Shown here piece by piece: positions 43,414 to 52,850 of a stretch of 64,000 nt of DNA (its first letter is position 1; each line of letters starts with the position of its first letter). The DNA lies in NCBI GenBank assembly GCA_021825925.1, contig JAKAFP010000006.1:171059-235058 (forward strand). The letters are read 5' to 3'. Below the pieces are notes generated by a model that worked only from the letters and a program-made list of their open reading frames with translations, was not told the DNA's origin and did not search any database. Source of the DNA: Chloroflexota bacterium. Its GTDB lineage: Bacteria; Chloroflexota; Anaerolineae; Anaerolineales; Anaerolineaceae. The position numbers and the translations under genes were made by a program.

Positions 43414-45486
43414 ATGAAAGAGTACTCGACCGACAAGATCCGTAATGTTGTACTGGCATCTCACTCCGGTGCAGGCAAAACAATTCTGTGCGAGGCTTTA
43501 CTTCATTTCACTGGCGCTACCACTCGCATGGGGAAAATTGAGGACGGCACGACCGCCTCTGATTTTGATGAAGAAGAAATCAGGCGCAAAATTTCACTTT
43601 ATACATCCGTGATTCCGGTTGAATATCGTGATTCAAAGATCAACTTTTTAGACACCCCCGGATACACAGATTTTATTGGCGAAGTCATCTCCTCCATGCG
43701 CGTTGCTGAAGGCGTGGTGGTGTTGGTGGATGCCGTCAACGGTCTGGAGGTCGGCACCGAATTCGCACTGAATTACAGTTCCAAATTCAACCTTCCGCGT
43801 TTCTTGCTCATCAACAAGATGGAACGCGAAAACGCGAATTTCCAAAAATCCCTGCTGTCTGTTCAGGAATACTCAGACATCCGCCTGATCCCCGTTCAAC
43901 TTCCCTGGGGTGAAAAACAGGATTTCAAGGGCGTGATTGACCTGATCTCCATGAAAGCCTACAAGGGCGATGGCAAGACCGCTGAAGAGATCCCTGCCGA
44001 ATTCAAAGCGGAAGCTGAAGAAGCCCGCGGCAAACTCGTTGAGGCCGCTGCTGAAGGCGATGACACCCTGCTTGAGAAATATCTTGAGTCTGGCGCGCTC
44101 AGTGATGAAGAAGTCATCAAGGGTCTGGCTGAAGTGGTGCGCTCCTGCAGTTATGCACCTGTCCTGGTAAGTTCAGGTCATTCAGGAATTGGTGTACTGA
44201 AATTGCTGGATGCCATCCTTGACCTGATCCCTTCACCCGCCGCCACAGCACCTGCAGTGGCTGAGGGTAAAGCCGGTGAAGAAAAAATCGAAGCCAAAGA
44301 CAACGGTCCTCTGGCCGTCTACGTTTGGAAGACCACCGCTGATCCATTCGTTGGAAAACAAACCTATTTGAGAATCTATTCCGGTACAGTTGCTGCTGAT
44401 TCACGTATTTGGAACCAAACCAAGCAGATGGAAGAACGTATCGGCACCATCGGCGTTCCCCGCGGCAAAGAAGCCCTCGGCATCAAGGTCGCCCACGCCG
44501 GTGATATCTGCATCGTTCCAAAACTGACCGAAACTTCCACATCCAATACACTTTGCGACAAGGCTCACCCCTTGACGCTGCCCATCCCCGAATATCCGAC
44601 CGCCTTGTATTCGGTTGCCCTCTTCCCCAAGACCCAGGGAGACTCCACCAAGATCACCTCCACCCTGCACCGCCTGGTCGAAGAAGACATGACCCTGAAA
44701 TGGTACAACGACGGCACCACCCTGCAGACCATTCTGCAAGGCTTGGGCGATCAGCACATTGACGTTGCGATCCGCCGCGCTGAAACCAAATTCCAAGTGG
44801 GTATCATCCTTCAGGAACCCAAGGTTTCTTATCAGGAGACCATTACCAAACCGGCATCAGCCATGCACCGCCATAAGAAACAGACCGGTGGTTCAGGCCA
44901 ATTTGGTGAAGTTCATTTGAAGGTTTCACCCCTCACCGATAAAGAATTTGATTACACCTGGGATGTGTTCGGCGGCGCCGTTTCACAATCCTATTCATCC
45001 TCCATTCAAAAAGGCATCGCCACCGTCATGAAAGAAGGCGTCATTGCCGGTTATCCTGTTTCCGGTGTGCATGTGTCTGTCTTTGACGGCAAGGAACACC
45101 CCGTGGATTCCAAACCGGTTGCCTTCGAGGTTGCTGGACGTAAAGCCTTTGAAGAAGCCGTGCGTGAAGCCGGCCCAGTGCTGCGTGAACCGATCATGCT
45201 GGTGCACATCACCGTCCCCGAGATCAACATGGGCGACGTGATGGGCGACCTTAATACCCGTCGTGCCCGCATCCAGGGTATGGAAACTGAAAAAGGCCGT
45301 TCTGTCGTAACCGCCACCGTTCCTTTGGCCGAGATGCTGCGCTATACCACCACCCTGCGCTCCATCACCGGTGGACGCGGTGTGTTCAGAATGGAATTCG
45401 ATCATACTGATGTCGTTCCGGCTCATATTGCCCAACCCATCATTGATGCTCGCACCAAAGAGATGGAAAACAGAAAAGAAGAGTAG
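43414..45486 (+). CDS. fusA2: Elongation factor G-like GTPase (EF-G2 type)
   Basis: A 690-residue translational GTPase. G1 is ASHSGAGKT, G3 LDTPGYTDF, G4 INKMERE. Domains II to V follow, with domain IV near HRHKKQTGGSGQFGEVHLK and domain V near MGDVMGDLNTRRARIQGME. The G1 loop and overall divergence place it with EF-G-like paralogues rather than the main EF-G, which normally sits in the str operon with rpsL, rpsG and tuf; none of these is here. Its role may be translocation under special conditions or ribosome recycling. Confidence 0.9.
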   Translation: MKEYSTDKIRNVVLASHSGAGKTILCEALLHFTGATTRMGKIEDGTTASDFDEEEIRRKISLYTSVIPVEYRDSKINFLDTPGYTDFIGEVISSMRVAEGVVVLVDAVNGLEVGTEFALNYSSKFNLPRFLLINKMERENANFQKSLLSVQEYSDIRLIPVQLPWGEKQDFKGVIDLISMKAYKGDGKTAEEIPAEFKAEAEEARGKLVEAAAEGDDTLLEKYLESGALSDEEVIKGLAEVVRSCSYAPVLVSSGHSGIGVLKLLDAILDLIPSPAATAPAVAEGKAGEEKIEAKDNGPLAVYVWKTTADPFVGKQTYLRIYSGTVAADSRIWNQTKQMEERIGTIGVPRGKEALGIKVAHAGDICIVPKLTETSTSNTLCDKAHPLTLPIPEYPTALYSVALFPKTQGDSTKITSTLHRLVEEDMTLKWYNDGTTLQTILQGLGDQHIDVAIRRAETKFQVGIILQEPKVSYQETITKPASAMHRHKKQTGGSGQFGEVHLKVSPLTDKEFDYTWDVFGGAVSQSYSSSIQKGIATVMKEGVIAGYPVSGVHVSVFDGKEHPVDSKPVAFEVAGRKAFEEAVREAGPVLREPIMLVHITVPEINMGDVMGDLNTRRARIQGMETEKGRSVVTATVPLAEMLRYTTTLRSITGGRGVFRMEFDHTDVVPAHIAQPIIDARTKEMENRKEE

Positions 45487-45503
45487 TTGCCCAACTTCTC
45501 GCA

Positions 45504-45535
45504 AAAGCTGGACGGGTGACCGTCCAGCTTTTTAT
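45504..45535 (+). terminator. Intrinsic terminator of the EF-G-like gene
   Basis: A 12-base perfect stem (45504-45515 with 45520-45531), loop GTGA, then a T-run. Confidence 0.9.
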
Positions 45536-45547
45536 TTCAAACCCTGC

Positions 45548-45576
45548 TTGACGCTGTACTTTATGTCTGGTAATCT
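45548..45576 (+). promoter_or_regulatory. Sigma-70 promoter with extended -10 before the small-protein/MazG/LOG unit
   Basis: TTGACG, 17-base spacer, TAATCT, with TGG just before the -10. Start near 45583. It follows the preceding terminator by 13 bases. Confidence 0.8.
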
Positions 45577-45603
45577 AGGAGCATCAAAAACAGGATGACC
45601 GCC

Positions 45604-45813
45604 ATGGATGAAACCTTTCTCGAACAAGCCTGGGATGACCTTCTCTCTCGGGAGCCCGAACGCATTGAATCGCGTTTCAAATCACTTGACGAAAAAAGCC
45701 AAAAAACGGTGGTTGAACATCTTAACGCCATGGTTACCGAGAGCGGCTGGCATCCAGTGCAGGTCATCTCTGCTCAAAAAGCACTTAATATCCTTTCCAA
45801 ATTAGGACTCTAG
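45604..45813 (+). CDS. Small acidic helical protein of unknown function
   Basis: A 69-residue soluble protein, mostly helical, with FLEQAWDDLLSREPERI and the C-terminal VISAQKALNILSKLGL. I do not recognise a family. It has its own promoter and lies 3 bases before the MazG-like gene, so it is real and probably acts with it. Two starts are possible: ATG 45604, with AGGA 8 bases before, is preferred over ATG 45595, which would leave only about 12 bases of leader. Confidence 0.65.
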   Translation: MDETFLEQAWDDLLSREPERIESRFKSLDEKSQKTVVEHLNAMVTESGWHPVQVISAQKALNILSKLGL

Positions 45814-45816
45814 CCT

Positions 45817-46143
45817 GTGGACTTCCGTGAATTGACCGAAGAAATGCATCGTTTTGTGACCGCCAAAGGATGGTACGAAAAAGACACCCGACGGCCGCAA
45901 ACTCCGCGCAACCTTGCGGTCTCACTTTCACTTGAATCCGCTGAGGTACTTGAACATTTTCAATGGAACGAAGAACTCAAAGACCTCAAAGAATTTCGTG
46001 GCGAACTTGCAGATGTGGCACTTTACCTGCTGCAGCTCGCCAGTGTCACCGGTGTGGACCTTGAACAAGCCATTCTCGAAAAGCTGCAGACCAACTACGG
46101 CCGCGAGTGGGATCAACAATCAACCAAAGAGGAAATCCGATGA
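45817..46143 (+). CDS. MazG-like nucleotide pyrophosphohydrolase
   Basis: A 108-residue all-alpha NTP pyrophosphohydrolase of the MazG/RS21-C6 type. The metal-binding ExxE and ExxD pairs are seen in SLESAEVLEHFQW and ELADVALYLLQLA. It should cleave a nucleoside triphosphate to monophosphate and pyrophosphate, probably to remove a damaged or unwanted dNTP. The start is GTG. Its stop overlaps the next gene's ATG (ATGA). Confidence 0.85.
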   Translation: MDFRELTEEMHRFVTAKGWYEKDTRRPQTPRNLAVSLSLESAEVLEHFQWNEELKDLKEFRGELADVALYLLQLASVTGVDLEQAILEKLQTNYGREWDQQSTKEEIR

Positions 46144-46694
46144 AAGTAGCTGTCTATGGCGGCGCGGCGCCCAAACCCGGCGAACCAGCCTATGAAGATG
46201 CCCGTCAACTAGGTTTTCTGCTGGGCCAATCTGGACACACCATCATGACCGGCGGCTACATCGGCGTAATGGAAGCCGCCTCTCGCGGCGCCAATGAAGC
46301 CGGTGGTCACGTGATCGGCTCCACCTGCACCCAGATTGAAGAATGGCGCGGCACCAAAGCCAACGCCTGGGTCAAGGAAGAATGGAAACATGAAACCCTG
46401 CGTGACCGCATGTATGCACTGATTGACGAATGCGAAGCAGCCGTCATGATGCCAGGCGGTGTGGGGACTCTCGCCGAGCTGGCCGTCATGTGGAATGAAG
46501 AGATCATTTCAATGAAACCCGCCCGCATGATGGTGTTGGTCGGTAGGGGCTGGCAAAAAACCATCGAGGCATTTATGGCTGAATTGGGCAGTTATTTAAA
46601 ATTGCACGACCAAAAACGGGTATATTTTGCCGAAGATATTCAAACGGCAGTTGATCTGATCAACCAATTTGCGACAGAAAACCAGAAATCATAG
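46140..46694 (+). CDS. LOG-family nucleoside 5'-monophosphate phosphoribohydrolase
   Basis: A 184-residue Rossmann-like protein of the LOG (lysine-decarboxylase-like) family. It has GGYIGVMEAASRGA and the hallmark PGGVGTLAELAVMWNEE. Family members hydrolyse nucleoside monophosphates to free base and ribose 5-phosphate. The start at 46140 has GAGGAA just upstream and overlaps the MazG-like stop; an 11-codon extension upstream is rejected. Next to a pyrophosphohydrolase, it would take over the monophosphate product. Confidence 0.87.
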   Translation: MKVAVYGGAAPKPGEPAYEDARQLGFLLGQSGHTIMTGGYIGVMEAASRGANEAGGHVIGSTCTQIEEWRGTKANAWVKEEWKHETLRDRMYALIDECEAAVMMPGGVGTLAELAVMWNEEIISMKPARMMVLVGRGWQKTIEAFMAELGSYLKLHDQKRVYFAEDIQTAVDLINQFATENQKS

Positions 46695-46711
46695 ATCATC
46701 AGGATTAAATA

Positions 46712-48145
46712 ATGGACAATGAAAAGTTAACTCCCCGTAGCGAAAATTTCTCAGAATGGTACAACCAGCTCATCCAGCGCGCAGAATTGGCCGATAACGC
46801 CCCCGTCCGCGGATGTATGGTCGTGCGCCCGCACGGTTGGGCCTTGTGGGAAAACATTCAATCCGCGCTCGACAAACGCTTTAAAGAGACCGGCCATGTC
46901 AACGCGGCCTTTCCGCTGTTGATCCCCATGTCCTTTCTCCAAAAAGAGAAGGAACACGTCAAGGGCTTTTCACCCGAATTGGCCGTGGTAACCCACGGTG
47001 GTGGATCTGAACTTGAAGAACCGCTCGTGGTGCGCCCCACCTCGGAAACCATCATCGGTTACATGTATTCCAAGTGGATCAAGTCTTACCGCGATCTGCC
47101 AGTACTGATCAACCAGTGGGGCAACGTCGTCCGCTGGGAAATGCGCACCCGCCCCTTCTTGCGCACGCTGGAGTTCTACTGGCAGGAGGGACACACCGCT
47201 CACGCCACTGAAAAAGAAGCCGATGAAGAGACCATGCGCATGCTTGAGGTCTACACCCGCTTCGCGATTGATGAAGCTGCCGTTCCAGTCATCCCCGGAC
47301 GCAAGAGCGACACCGAAAGGTTCGCCGGCGCCGTGCGCACCTACTCCATCGAAGCCATGATGGGCGACACCAAAGCCCTGCAATCCGGCACCTCTCACCT
47401 GCTCGGACAAAACTTCGCCAAGGCTTTCGATATTGAATACCTGGACGAGAACAATACACAACAGTACTGCTGGACGACCTCATGGGGTCTTTCGACCCGT
47501 TTCATCGGCGCCATCATCATGACCCACGGCGACGACCAGGGTTTGGTGCTGCCGCCCAAGCTGGCACCCATTCAGATCGTGATCGTGCCCATTTATAAAA
47601 ATGACGAAGAACGTGCCAAGGTCATGCCCTTCATTGAAAATCTTAAGGGATCCCTGAGCGACTTCCGCATCAAGGTGGATGACCGCACCGAGGTCACCCC
47701 CGGTTTCAAATACAACGATTGGGAAATGCGCGGTGTGCCCGTGCGCCTCGAAGTTGGCCCGCGCGATGTTGAAAAGAATTCCGTCATGTCTGCCCGCCGC
47801 GACATCCCCGGCCGGGATGGCAAGAAGATCCTTTCCATCGAAGGGCTCAGCGGCGAGATCTCAAATCTGCTGAAAGAAATTCATGTCAGCATGTACGAAA
47901 AAGCCAAGGCCTTTAGAGACTCACACATCTTTGATCCCAAAGATTACGATGAAATGAAGTCCATTCTTGAAAAGGGCTGGGCTTACTCCTGGTGGTGCGG
48001 TGACGCCGCCTGCGAAGCCAAAGTCAAAGAAGACACCAAAGCCACCACACGCTGCATCCCGCTCGACCAGCCAGAGGGCAAAGGCAAATGCATCGTTTGC
48101 GGCAAAGAAGCTCACGAAAAGGTTTACTTCTCAAAGGCGTATTAG
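46712..48145 (+). CDS. proS: Prolyl-tRNA synthetase, archaeal/eukaryal-type
   Basis: A 477-residue class II synthetase. Motif 2 lies around NVVRWEMRTRPFLRTLEF and motif 3 in SWGLSTRFIGAIIMTHGDDQG. There is no editing (INS) domain between motifs 2 and 3, and a C-terminal zinc-binding domain (CGDAACEAK and KCIVCGKEAHEKVYFSKAY) is present. This is the shorter ProRS type found in archaea, eukaryotes and several bacteria, which relies on separate proteins for editing. The start is ATG after a weak site; it lies 17 bases after the LOG-like gene. Confidence 0.96.
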   Translation: MDNEKLTPRSENFSEWYNQLIQRAELADNAPVRGCMVVRPHGWALWENIQSALDKRFKETGHVNAAFPLLIPMSFLQKEKEHVKGFSPELAVVTHGGGSELEEPLVVRPTSETIIGYMYSKWIKSYRDLPVLINQWGNVVRWEMRTRPFLRTLEFYWQEGHTAHATEKEADEETMRMLEVYTRFAIDEAAVPVIPGRKSDTERFAGAVRTYSIEAMMGDTKALQSGTSHLLGQNFAKAFDIEYLDENNTQQYCWTTSWGLSTRFIGAIIMTHGDDQGLVLPPKLAPIQIVIVPIYKNDEERAKVMPFIENLKGSLSDFRIKVDDRTEVTPGFKYNDWEMRGVPVRLEVGPRDVEKNSVMSARRDIPGRDGKKILSIEGLSGEISNLLKEIHVSMYEKAKAFRDSHIFDPKDYDEMKSILEKGWAYSWWCGDAACEAKVKEDTKATTRCIPLDQPEGKGKCIVCGKEAHEKVYFSKAY

Positions 48146-48157
48146 TGGAAACCTGGC

Positions 48158-48970
48158 ATGCCAGCCATTGAATTCAGCCGTTTACGCACAAAAATCGAAC
48201 TGCTCGGAAAGGTTTATCACCTGCCCGGGCAGTTCCTCAAGGATTTACAAGACCTTTATTTTTTCTATTCCGATCTCACTTTTCAGGCTGGAAAATCAAA
48301 TGCGGCTAACGTCAATGCGCTGCAAACCTACCGCACGCCGGTGATCATCAACCGCGAACTCGAGCGGATGTTGAAGCCGCGCGCGCTGGCAGAGCCCGAA
48401 AACACTCTCAATATCATTGATATCTTGTGGCTGACAAAAGTACTTGAACCCTGCCAGCTTGCAGCCGGGCTTCTAGGATCACTTCCGATGCGGTTCGCCG
48501 AAGCCGTTATCGAACGCATCCAAACCTGGTCGCTGGCGGGTGAAAAAACAGAACTCCTGGATATGCTACACATCAAGGCGACCGAAACCATCCGGCGTGA
48601 CTCCCCCGCGCTGTGGATCGCCACCTTGCGCACCTGGGTGGATGCCAAAGACCCTGCGCTGCAAAAGTTCGGCGTATTGGGGTTGATGCCCATGTTGAAC
48701 GACCCCGATCAAGACAACCTGCCGATCATCTTTGATTTTCTACAGCCGGTCATTGCCAAAACCGATCCGCATTTGGCGGTGACCTTATTGTCAATCATCG
48801 AAACCCTGGCCCAAAAATCGGAGTCAGAGACCGTCTACTTTCTCAAACAGATCATAAAGGAATCGTCGAATCCCGACCTGCCCCGCTTCATCCGCCGCGC
48901 CTTGCCGGCCTTCTCAGAACAGGCTCAATTGTCGTTGAAGAATTGCCTGCGTGAAAACCCCATCCCATAA
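48158..48970 (+). CDS. HEAT-repeat-like protein of unknown function
   Basis: A 270-residue soluble protein of repeated helix pairs (for example TLRTWVDAKDPALQKFGVLGLMPML and LPRFIRRALPAFSEQAQ), recalling HEAT or DNA-alkylation-repair helical repeats, but the Trp/Asp residues of AlkD glycosylases are not evident. No catalytic motif is seen. It probably binds a protein or nucleic acid. It follows proS by 12 bases, so it shares that transcript, and is followed by the rpsO promoter. Confidence 0.72.
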   Translation: MPAIEFSRLRTKIELLGKVYHLPGQFLKDLQDLYFFYSDLTFQAGKSNAANVNALQTYRTPVIINRELERMLKPRALAEPENTLNIIDILWLTKVLEPCQLAAGLLGSLPMRFAEAVIERIQTWSLAGEKTELLDMLHIKATETIRRDSPALWIATLRTWVDAKDPALQKFGVLGLMPMLNDPDQDNLPIIFDFLQPVIAKTDPHLAVTLLSIIETLAQKSESETVYFLKQIIKESSNPDLPRFIRRALPAFSEQAQLSLKNCLRENPIP

Positions 48971-49016
48971 ATCTATTTCAATACATTACAACCTACCCAC
49001 CACCCCTTATATCTGG

Positions 49017-49022
49017 TATAAT
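49017..49022 (+). promoter_or_regulatory. Extended -10 promoter of rpsO
   Basis: TGGTATAAT, a perfect extended -10; no good -35. The leader is about 70 bases, long enough for the S15 feedback structures found in other bacteria, though I could not identify one. Confidence 0.65.
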
Positions 49023-49098
49023 ACTTGGCTGTGACTCGACCAATCTGTGGGGTTGACCTGCGGATTTGGAGACATAAATTTAATCAGGAGATATTGTC

Positions 49099-49371
49099 AT
49101 GCCCTTAGCAAAAGAAGTAAAAACCGAAAAGATCGCTGAATTCAAACTCCACGACACGGATACTGGTTCAGCCGCAGTGCAAATCGCACTGCTCACCACC
49201 CGCATCAAACAGCTCACCGAGCACATGCGCAACAACAAAAAAGATGCTTCTTCACGTCGCGGTCTGCTCCAATTGGTTGGAAGGCGACGCCGGTTGCTGG
49301 CTTACTTGCGGCGGACTGATTTCCCCCGCTTCGCAGCCATCACCGAAAAGCTTAACATCCGCACACGGTAG
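49099..49371 (+). CDS. rpsO: 30S ribosomal protein S15
   Basis: A 90-residue S15 with the family's conserved stretches [19 protein letters not shown], then [20 protein letters not shown] and YLRR near the C-terminus. It binds the central domain of 16S rRNA early in assembly. rpsO followed by pnp is a widely conserved order. AGGAG stands 8-9 bases before the ATG. Confidence 0.98.
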   Translation: MPLAKEVKTEKIAEFKLHDTDTGSAAVQIALLTTRIKQLTEHMRNNKKDASSRRGLLQLVGRRRRLLAYLRRTDFPRFAAITEKLNIRTR

Positions 49372-49381
49372 GGACTAACTT

Positions 49382-49418
49382 AAACGAGTAGATGGCGAAC
49401 AACACCATCTACTCGTTT
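49382..49418 (+). terminator. Terminator or processing hairpin between rpsO and pnp
   Basis: A 14-base perfect stem (49382-49395 with 49405-49418), 9-base loop, ending in TTT then GATTT. The U-tract is weak, so partial read-through into pnp is plausible, as in other rpsO-pnp pairs. Confidence 0.75.
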
Positions 49419-49461
49419 TGATTTACACCTATTCGCGGAACCGTAGCCGCCGGTTGGGTAT

Positions 49462-49501
49462 TGAAAAATGGTGAGGACGTGCGCGTCCCCGACAATTTTC
49501 A
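49462..49501 (+). promoter_or_regulatory. Long stem-loop in the pnp leader
   Basis: Two 18-base arms (49462-49479 and 49484-49501) around a TGCG loop pair with only three mismatches. It lies 34 bases before the pnp ATG. In enterobacteria a long pnp leader stem is cut by RNase III and lets PNPase repress its own message; the same role here is inference. Confidence 0.65.
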
Positions 49502-49535
49502 GTTCCTGACTGGGCGGAAAATGAAAGGAACTTAT

Positions 49536-51788
49536 ATGAAACCAGAAAGCAAGAAATATATTACCAGTGTTGGTGGACGTCCTCTGACGTTCGAAACCGG
49601 CAAACTGGCTGCCCAGGCCGGCGGTGCTGTCACCGTTCAGTTTGGCGACACGGTTGTGTTTGCAGCCGCCACCATGGGCAACGAACCCCGCATGGGACAG
49701 GACTTCTTCCCCCTGACCGTTGAATATGAAGAAAGAATGTACGCCGGCGGCAAGATCCCGGGTTCCTTCTTCAGACGCGAAGGCCGCCCCGGCACTGATG
49801 CCATCCTCGTTTCCCGTTTGACCGACCGTCCCCTGCGACCCCTGTTTAACCAGGCGATCCGCAACGAGGTTCAGGTCATCATGTTCTCCCTCTCTGCTGA
49901 CACCGAGAACCCCCTCGATGTTCTGGCCATCAACGCCGCTTCGGCTGCCTTGATCATCTCAGACATCCCCTGGGGCGGACCTGTTGGCGCTGTCCGTGTT
50001 GGACGCGTCAACGGCGAATTCATCGTCAACCCGACTTACGCCCAGATTGACGAAGGCGATCTTGACCTGCGCATCGCTGGAACATCCGACGCCATCTTGA
50101 TGGTGGAATGCGGTTCCAACGAGATTGACGAAGAGACCATGGTTTCAGCCCTGCTCTTTGGTCATGAAGCCATCAAGACCATCTGCGAAACACAAGTTCA
50201 AATGGCCAAGGAAATTGGCAAAGCCAAACGCGAAGTACAACTCTTCACGCTTGATGAAACCATCGCCGAGAAAGTTTACAACCGCGCTTCAAGCGACATT
50301 GACGAACTTCTCGAAGCACCCCACACCAAACACGAACTCCAGGATCAATTGGACGCCCTGCGTGATTCCGTAGTGGTTGAATATGTTGACCCCGAAGATA
50401 CCGAACAGGTTTCTGCCTACAAGGAAGCTTTCGAAGAAACCCTCAAACGTGTCGTGCGTTCCCGCATCCTCGATCAGCACAAACGTCCCGACGGCCGCAA
50501 CATCACCGAAATTCGCCCGATCTGGTGCGAAGTGGGCATCAGCCCCCGCGCCCACGGTTCAGGCCTTTTCACCCGCGGTGAGACCCAGGTCTTGACCCTC
50601 GCCACCCTTGGCACCCCCAAGGAAGCTCAGGAGATTGACACCCTCTCTCCCAACGATACCAAACGCTACATGCACCACTACAACTTCCCGCCCTATTCCA
50701 CCGGCGAAGTAAAACGCACCGGCGGACAATCACGCCGCGAGATTGGCCACGGCGCCCTCGCCGAACGCGCCCTCGTCCCCGTGATCCCGTCAGAAGCTGA
50801 ATTCCCCTATACACTGCGCCTGGTCTCAGAAGTGCTCGCCTCAAACGGCTCTTCCTCCATGGCTTCAGTCTGCGGTTCAACCCTTGCCCTCATGGATACC
50901 GGTGTGCCCATCAAGGCGCCTGTAGCCGGTGTAGCCATGGGCCTTATTAAAGAAGATGATAAGTTCGTCGTCCTCACTGACATCCAGGGCGCTGAAGATC
51001 ATCTTGGCGACATGGATTTCAAAGTTGCTGGCACCACCCAGGGCATCACCGCCCTGCAAATGGACATCAAGATCAAGGGCATCACCGCCGAGATCATGCG
51101 CCAGGCTTTGGCCCAAGCAAAAGTTGCCCGCCTTTTCATCCTCGATCAAATGCTGGATGTACTTCCCGCTCCCCGTCCTGAACTGCGCTCCTTCGTTCCC
51201 CGCATTACCACCATGAAGGTGCCCGTGGACAAGATCGGCGCCATCATCGGACCTGGCGGCAAGATGATTCGCGCTTTACAGGAAGAAACCGGCACCAAGA
51301 TTGACATCGCCGACGACGGCACGGTCTTCATTGCAGCAACAGATGGCAAGAGCGAGAATGAAGTTCGCGAACGCATCGCTGCCTTGACCGAAAGCGCCCA
51401 GATCGGACGCATCTACACCGGCAAGGTTGTGCGCGTGGCTGATTTCGGCGCCTTTGTTCAGATCCTGCCCGGCATTGATGGTATGGTGCACATCAGCCAA
51501 CTCGACACCGAACGTGTTGAGAAGGTTGAAGACGTGGTCAAGATGGGTGATGAACTCACCGTCATGGTCACTGCAGTGGATGAGAATGGCAAGATTCGTC
51601 TCTCTCGACAGGCTGTGCTCGAAGGCTGGACCCCTGAGGAAGCCCTTGAACATGACAAGGGTGGACGCAGCGGCGGCAGCAGCCGACCCCGACCCGGTGG
51701 AGATCGCGGTGGTCGCCCAGGCGGTGATCGTGGTGGTCGTCCCTCTGGCAATCGCGGCGGTGGAGATCGCGGCGGACAAAGAAGATAG
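49536..51788 (+). CDS. pnp: Polyribonucleotide nucleotidyltransferase (PNPase)
   Basis: A 750-residue exoribonuclease that degrades RNA by phosphorolysis. Two RNase PH domains (about 10-225 and 305-540), with the second-domain motifs [16 protein letters not shown] and [17 protein letters not shown]; a KH domain ([19 protein letters not shown]) and an S1 domain ([18 protein letters not shown]). The C-terminus is a Gly/Arg-rich tail made of repeated RGG units (from about residue 710). The frame is open 25 codons upstream, but AAAGGA before ATG 49536 and the leader stem show that this is the start. Confidence 0.97.
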   Translation: MKPESKKYITSVGGRPLTFETGKLAAQAGGAVTVQFGDTVVFAAATMGNEPRMGQDFFPLTVEYEERMYAGGKIPGSFFRREGRPGTDAILVSRLTDRPLRPLFNQAIRNEVQVIMFSLSADTENPLDVLAINAASAALIISDIPWGGPVGAVRVGRVNGEFIVNPTYAQIDEGDLDLRIAGTSDAILMVECGSNEIDEETMVSALLFGHEAIKTICETQVQMAKEIGKAKREVQLFTLDETIAEKVYNRASSDIDELLEAPHTKHELQDQLDALRDSVVVEYVDPEDTEQVSAYKEAFEETLKRVVRSRILDQHKRPDGRNITEIRPIWCEVGISPRAHGSGLFTRGETQVLTLATLGTPKEAQEIDTLSPNDTKRYMHHYNFPPYSTGEVKRTGGQSRREIGHGALAERALVPVIPSEAEFPYTLRLVSEVLASNGSSSMASVCGSTLALMDTGVPIKAPVAGVAMGLIKEDDKFVVLTDIQGAEDHLGDMDFKVAGTTQGITALQMDIKIKGITAEIMRQALAQAKVARLFILDQMLDVLPAPRPELRSFVPRITTMKVPVDKIGAIIGPGGKMIRALQEETGTKIDIADDGTVFIAATDGKSENEVRERIAALTESAQIGRIYTGKVVRVADFGAFVQILPGIDGMVHISQLDTERVEKVEDVVKMGDELTVMVTAVDENGKIRLSRQAVLEGWTPEEALEHDKGGRSGGSSRPRPGGDRGGRPGGDRGGRPSGNRGGGDRGGQRR

Positions 51789-51796
51789 TGATCGCA

Positions 51797-51830
51797 GAAC
51801 CGGGAGTTTGAAACTCCCGGTTCTTTTTTT
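51797..51830. terminator. Bidirectional intrinsic terminator of pnp and the WYL regulator gene
   Basis: A 12-base perfect stem (51797-51808 with 51812-51823), then seven T on plus. It lies between two convergent genes. Confidence 0.9.
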
Positions 51831-52787
51831 CTATTCCTGATAGACCATGTTTATTTGCTGAGCAAAATCCTGAATGCTCGCCCTGAGTGCAAGGGGAGAG
51901 ATCACCTCAACTGCATTGCCCCAACCCAATAAATAATTCCTGGCCGTTGCCAGGTTCTCAAACGCCAAAGTACACCTTCTCCAACCGTGGGCTTCAATAT
52001 CAGGGCTGATTTCTTGAATCCGAAAAGGGATTCCCCATGTTGGTTCGTGTAAATAGGGGATCAATTCAGGTGAGAACCGGATTTCAACAACATATAAAAA
52101 GTAGTTTTCTTCCTCTTCAAGGCACAACCTTTTCCAGGTGGATTCAAGATCAAAATCCTCCGGCCTTATAAAAGTTCGGCTTGTCACAGTGATATTTCTA
52201 AAGTCAGATATCCGCCGCATACGGCAGCGCCCGGCATTCGCATAAACCAGATACCACTCCCCCGCTTTGGCCACCACCCCATATGGATCTATCTCCTGTT
52301 CGAACTCCATGCGGTTCCACAACGGAAAACTCACCTGCAGTGATTGACGATTGCACACCGCATTGTAGATCCGCTCTAAATGACTGCCCTCTTTACTTTT
52401 TGAGCGTCCCCACCAGTTCCAGTCAATATAGAGATTGGGGGACCTTTCGGGTTGGTTTGGAAGTGAGGCAAACAGTTTTAGTAATGCGCGCTGCATGGTC
52501 TTGCCGGTTTCAAGAGATGTTAACGGATCAGGGATGCGCATCATCTGAAGTGCATCCACTTCTTCCACAGTTAAAGTTTTCACTCCACCCTGGTATTCAT
52601 CAATCATGCATACTCCGCCGCCAGGTCCGTGTTCAGCATAGATCGGAAAACCATTGGCGCTCAACACCACCAGGTCACGGTAGATGGTTCGAACGCTAAC
52701 CCCCAACTCTTCGGCCAGTTTGTCTGCGCAGATCTTTTTTCGCTGCTGCAGCAATAAGACGATCGAAATTAATCTGTCTGCTCTCAT
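51831..52787 (-). CDS. WYL-domain transcriptional regulator (YafY-like)
   Basis: A 318-residue regulator: N-terminal winged helix-turn-helix (DKLAEELGVSVRTIYRDLVVL, about 22-42), a linker, a WYL domain (about 140-220, with GEWYLVYANAGRCRMRRISDF) and a C-terminal WCX-like extension. WYL domains sense nucleic-acid or small-molecule ligands. It is divergent from a GyrI-like protein gene and the shared 93-base gap holds three nested palindromes, which suggests it controls both genes. Confidence 0.9.
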   Translation of the reverse strand: MRADRLISIVLLLQQRKKICADKLAEELGVSVRTIYRDLVVLSANGFPIYAEHGPGGGVCMIDEYQGGVKTLTVEEVDALQMMRIPDPLTSLETGKTMQRALLKLFASLPNQPERSPNLYIDWNWWGRSKSKEGSHLERIYNAVCNRQSLQVSFPLWNRMEFEQEIDPYGVVAKAGEWYLVYANAGRCRMRRISDFRNITVTSRTFIRPEDFDLESTWKRLCLEEEENYFLYVVEIRFSPELIPYLHEPTWGIPFRIQEISPDIEAHGWRRCTLAFENLATARNYLLGWGNAVEVISPLALRASIQDFAQQINMVYQE

Positions 52788-52800
52788 AACTTTATTTTAT

Positions 52801-52850
52801 TTGAAATAGCTGACATAAGGTGTCATCTATTATTGAGATAATAGTTTCAA
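52801..52850. promoter_or_regulatory. Nested palindromes, candidate operator of the WYL regulator
   Basis: TTGAAA (52801) with TTTCAA (52845) as the outer pair, TGACATAAGGTGTCA (52811-52825) and TATTATTGAGATAATA (52828-52843) inside. All lie in the divergent promoter region of the regulator and its neighbour. Confidence 0.5.

Noticed and set aside
49017..49098. Possible S15-binding feedback structure in the rpsO leader
   Set aside because: The leader is long enough, but I could not draw a pseudoknot or three-way junction like the known S15 sites with confidence.
51669..51785. Tandem GGTGATCGTGGTGG-like repeats resembling a minisatellite or CRISPR
   Set aside because: They are in frame and encode the RGG-rich tail of PNPase; there are no spacers of constant length.
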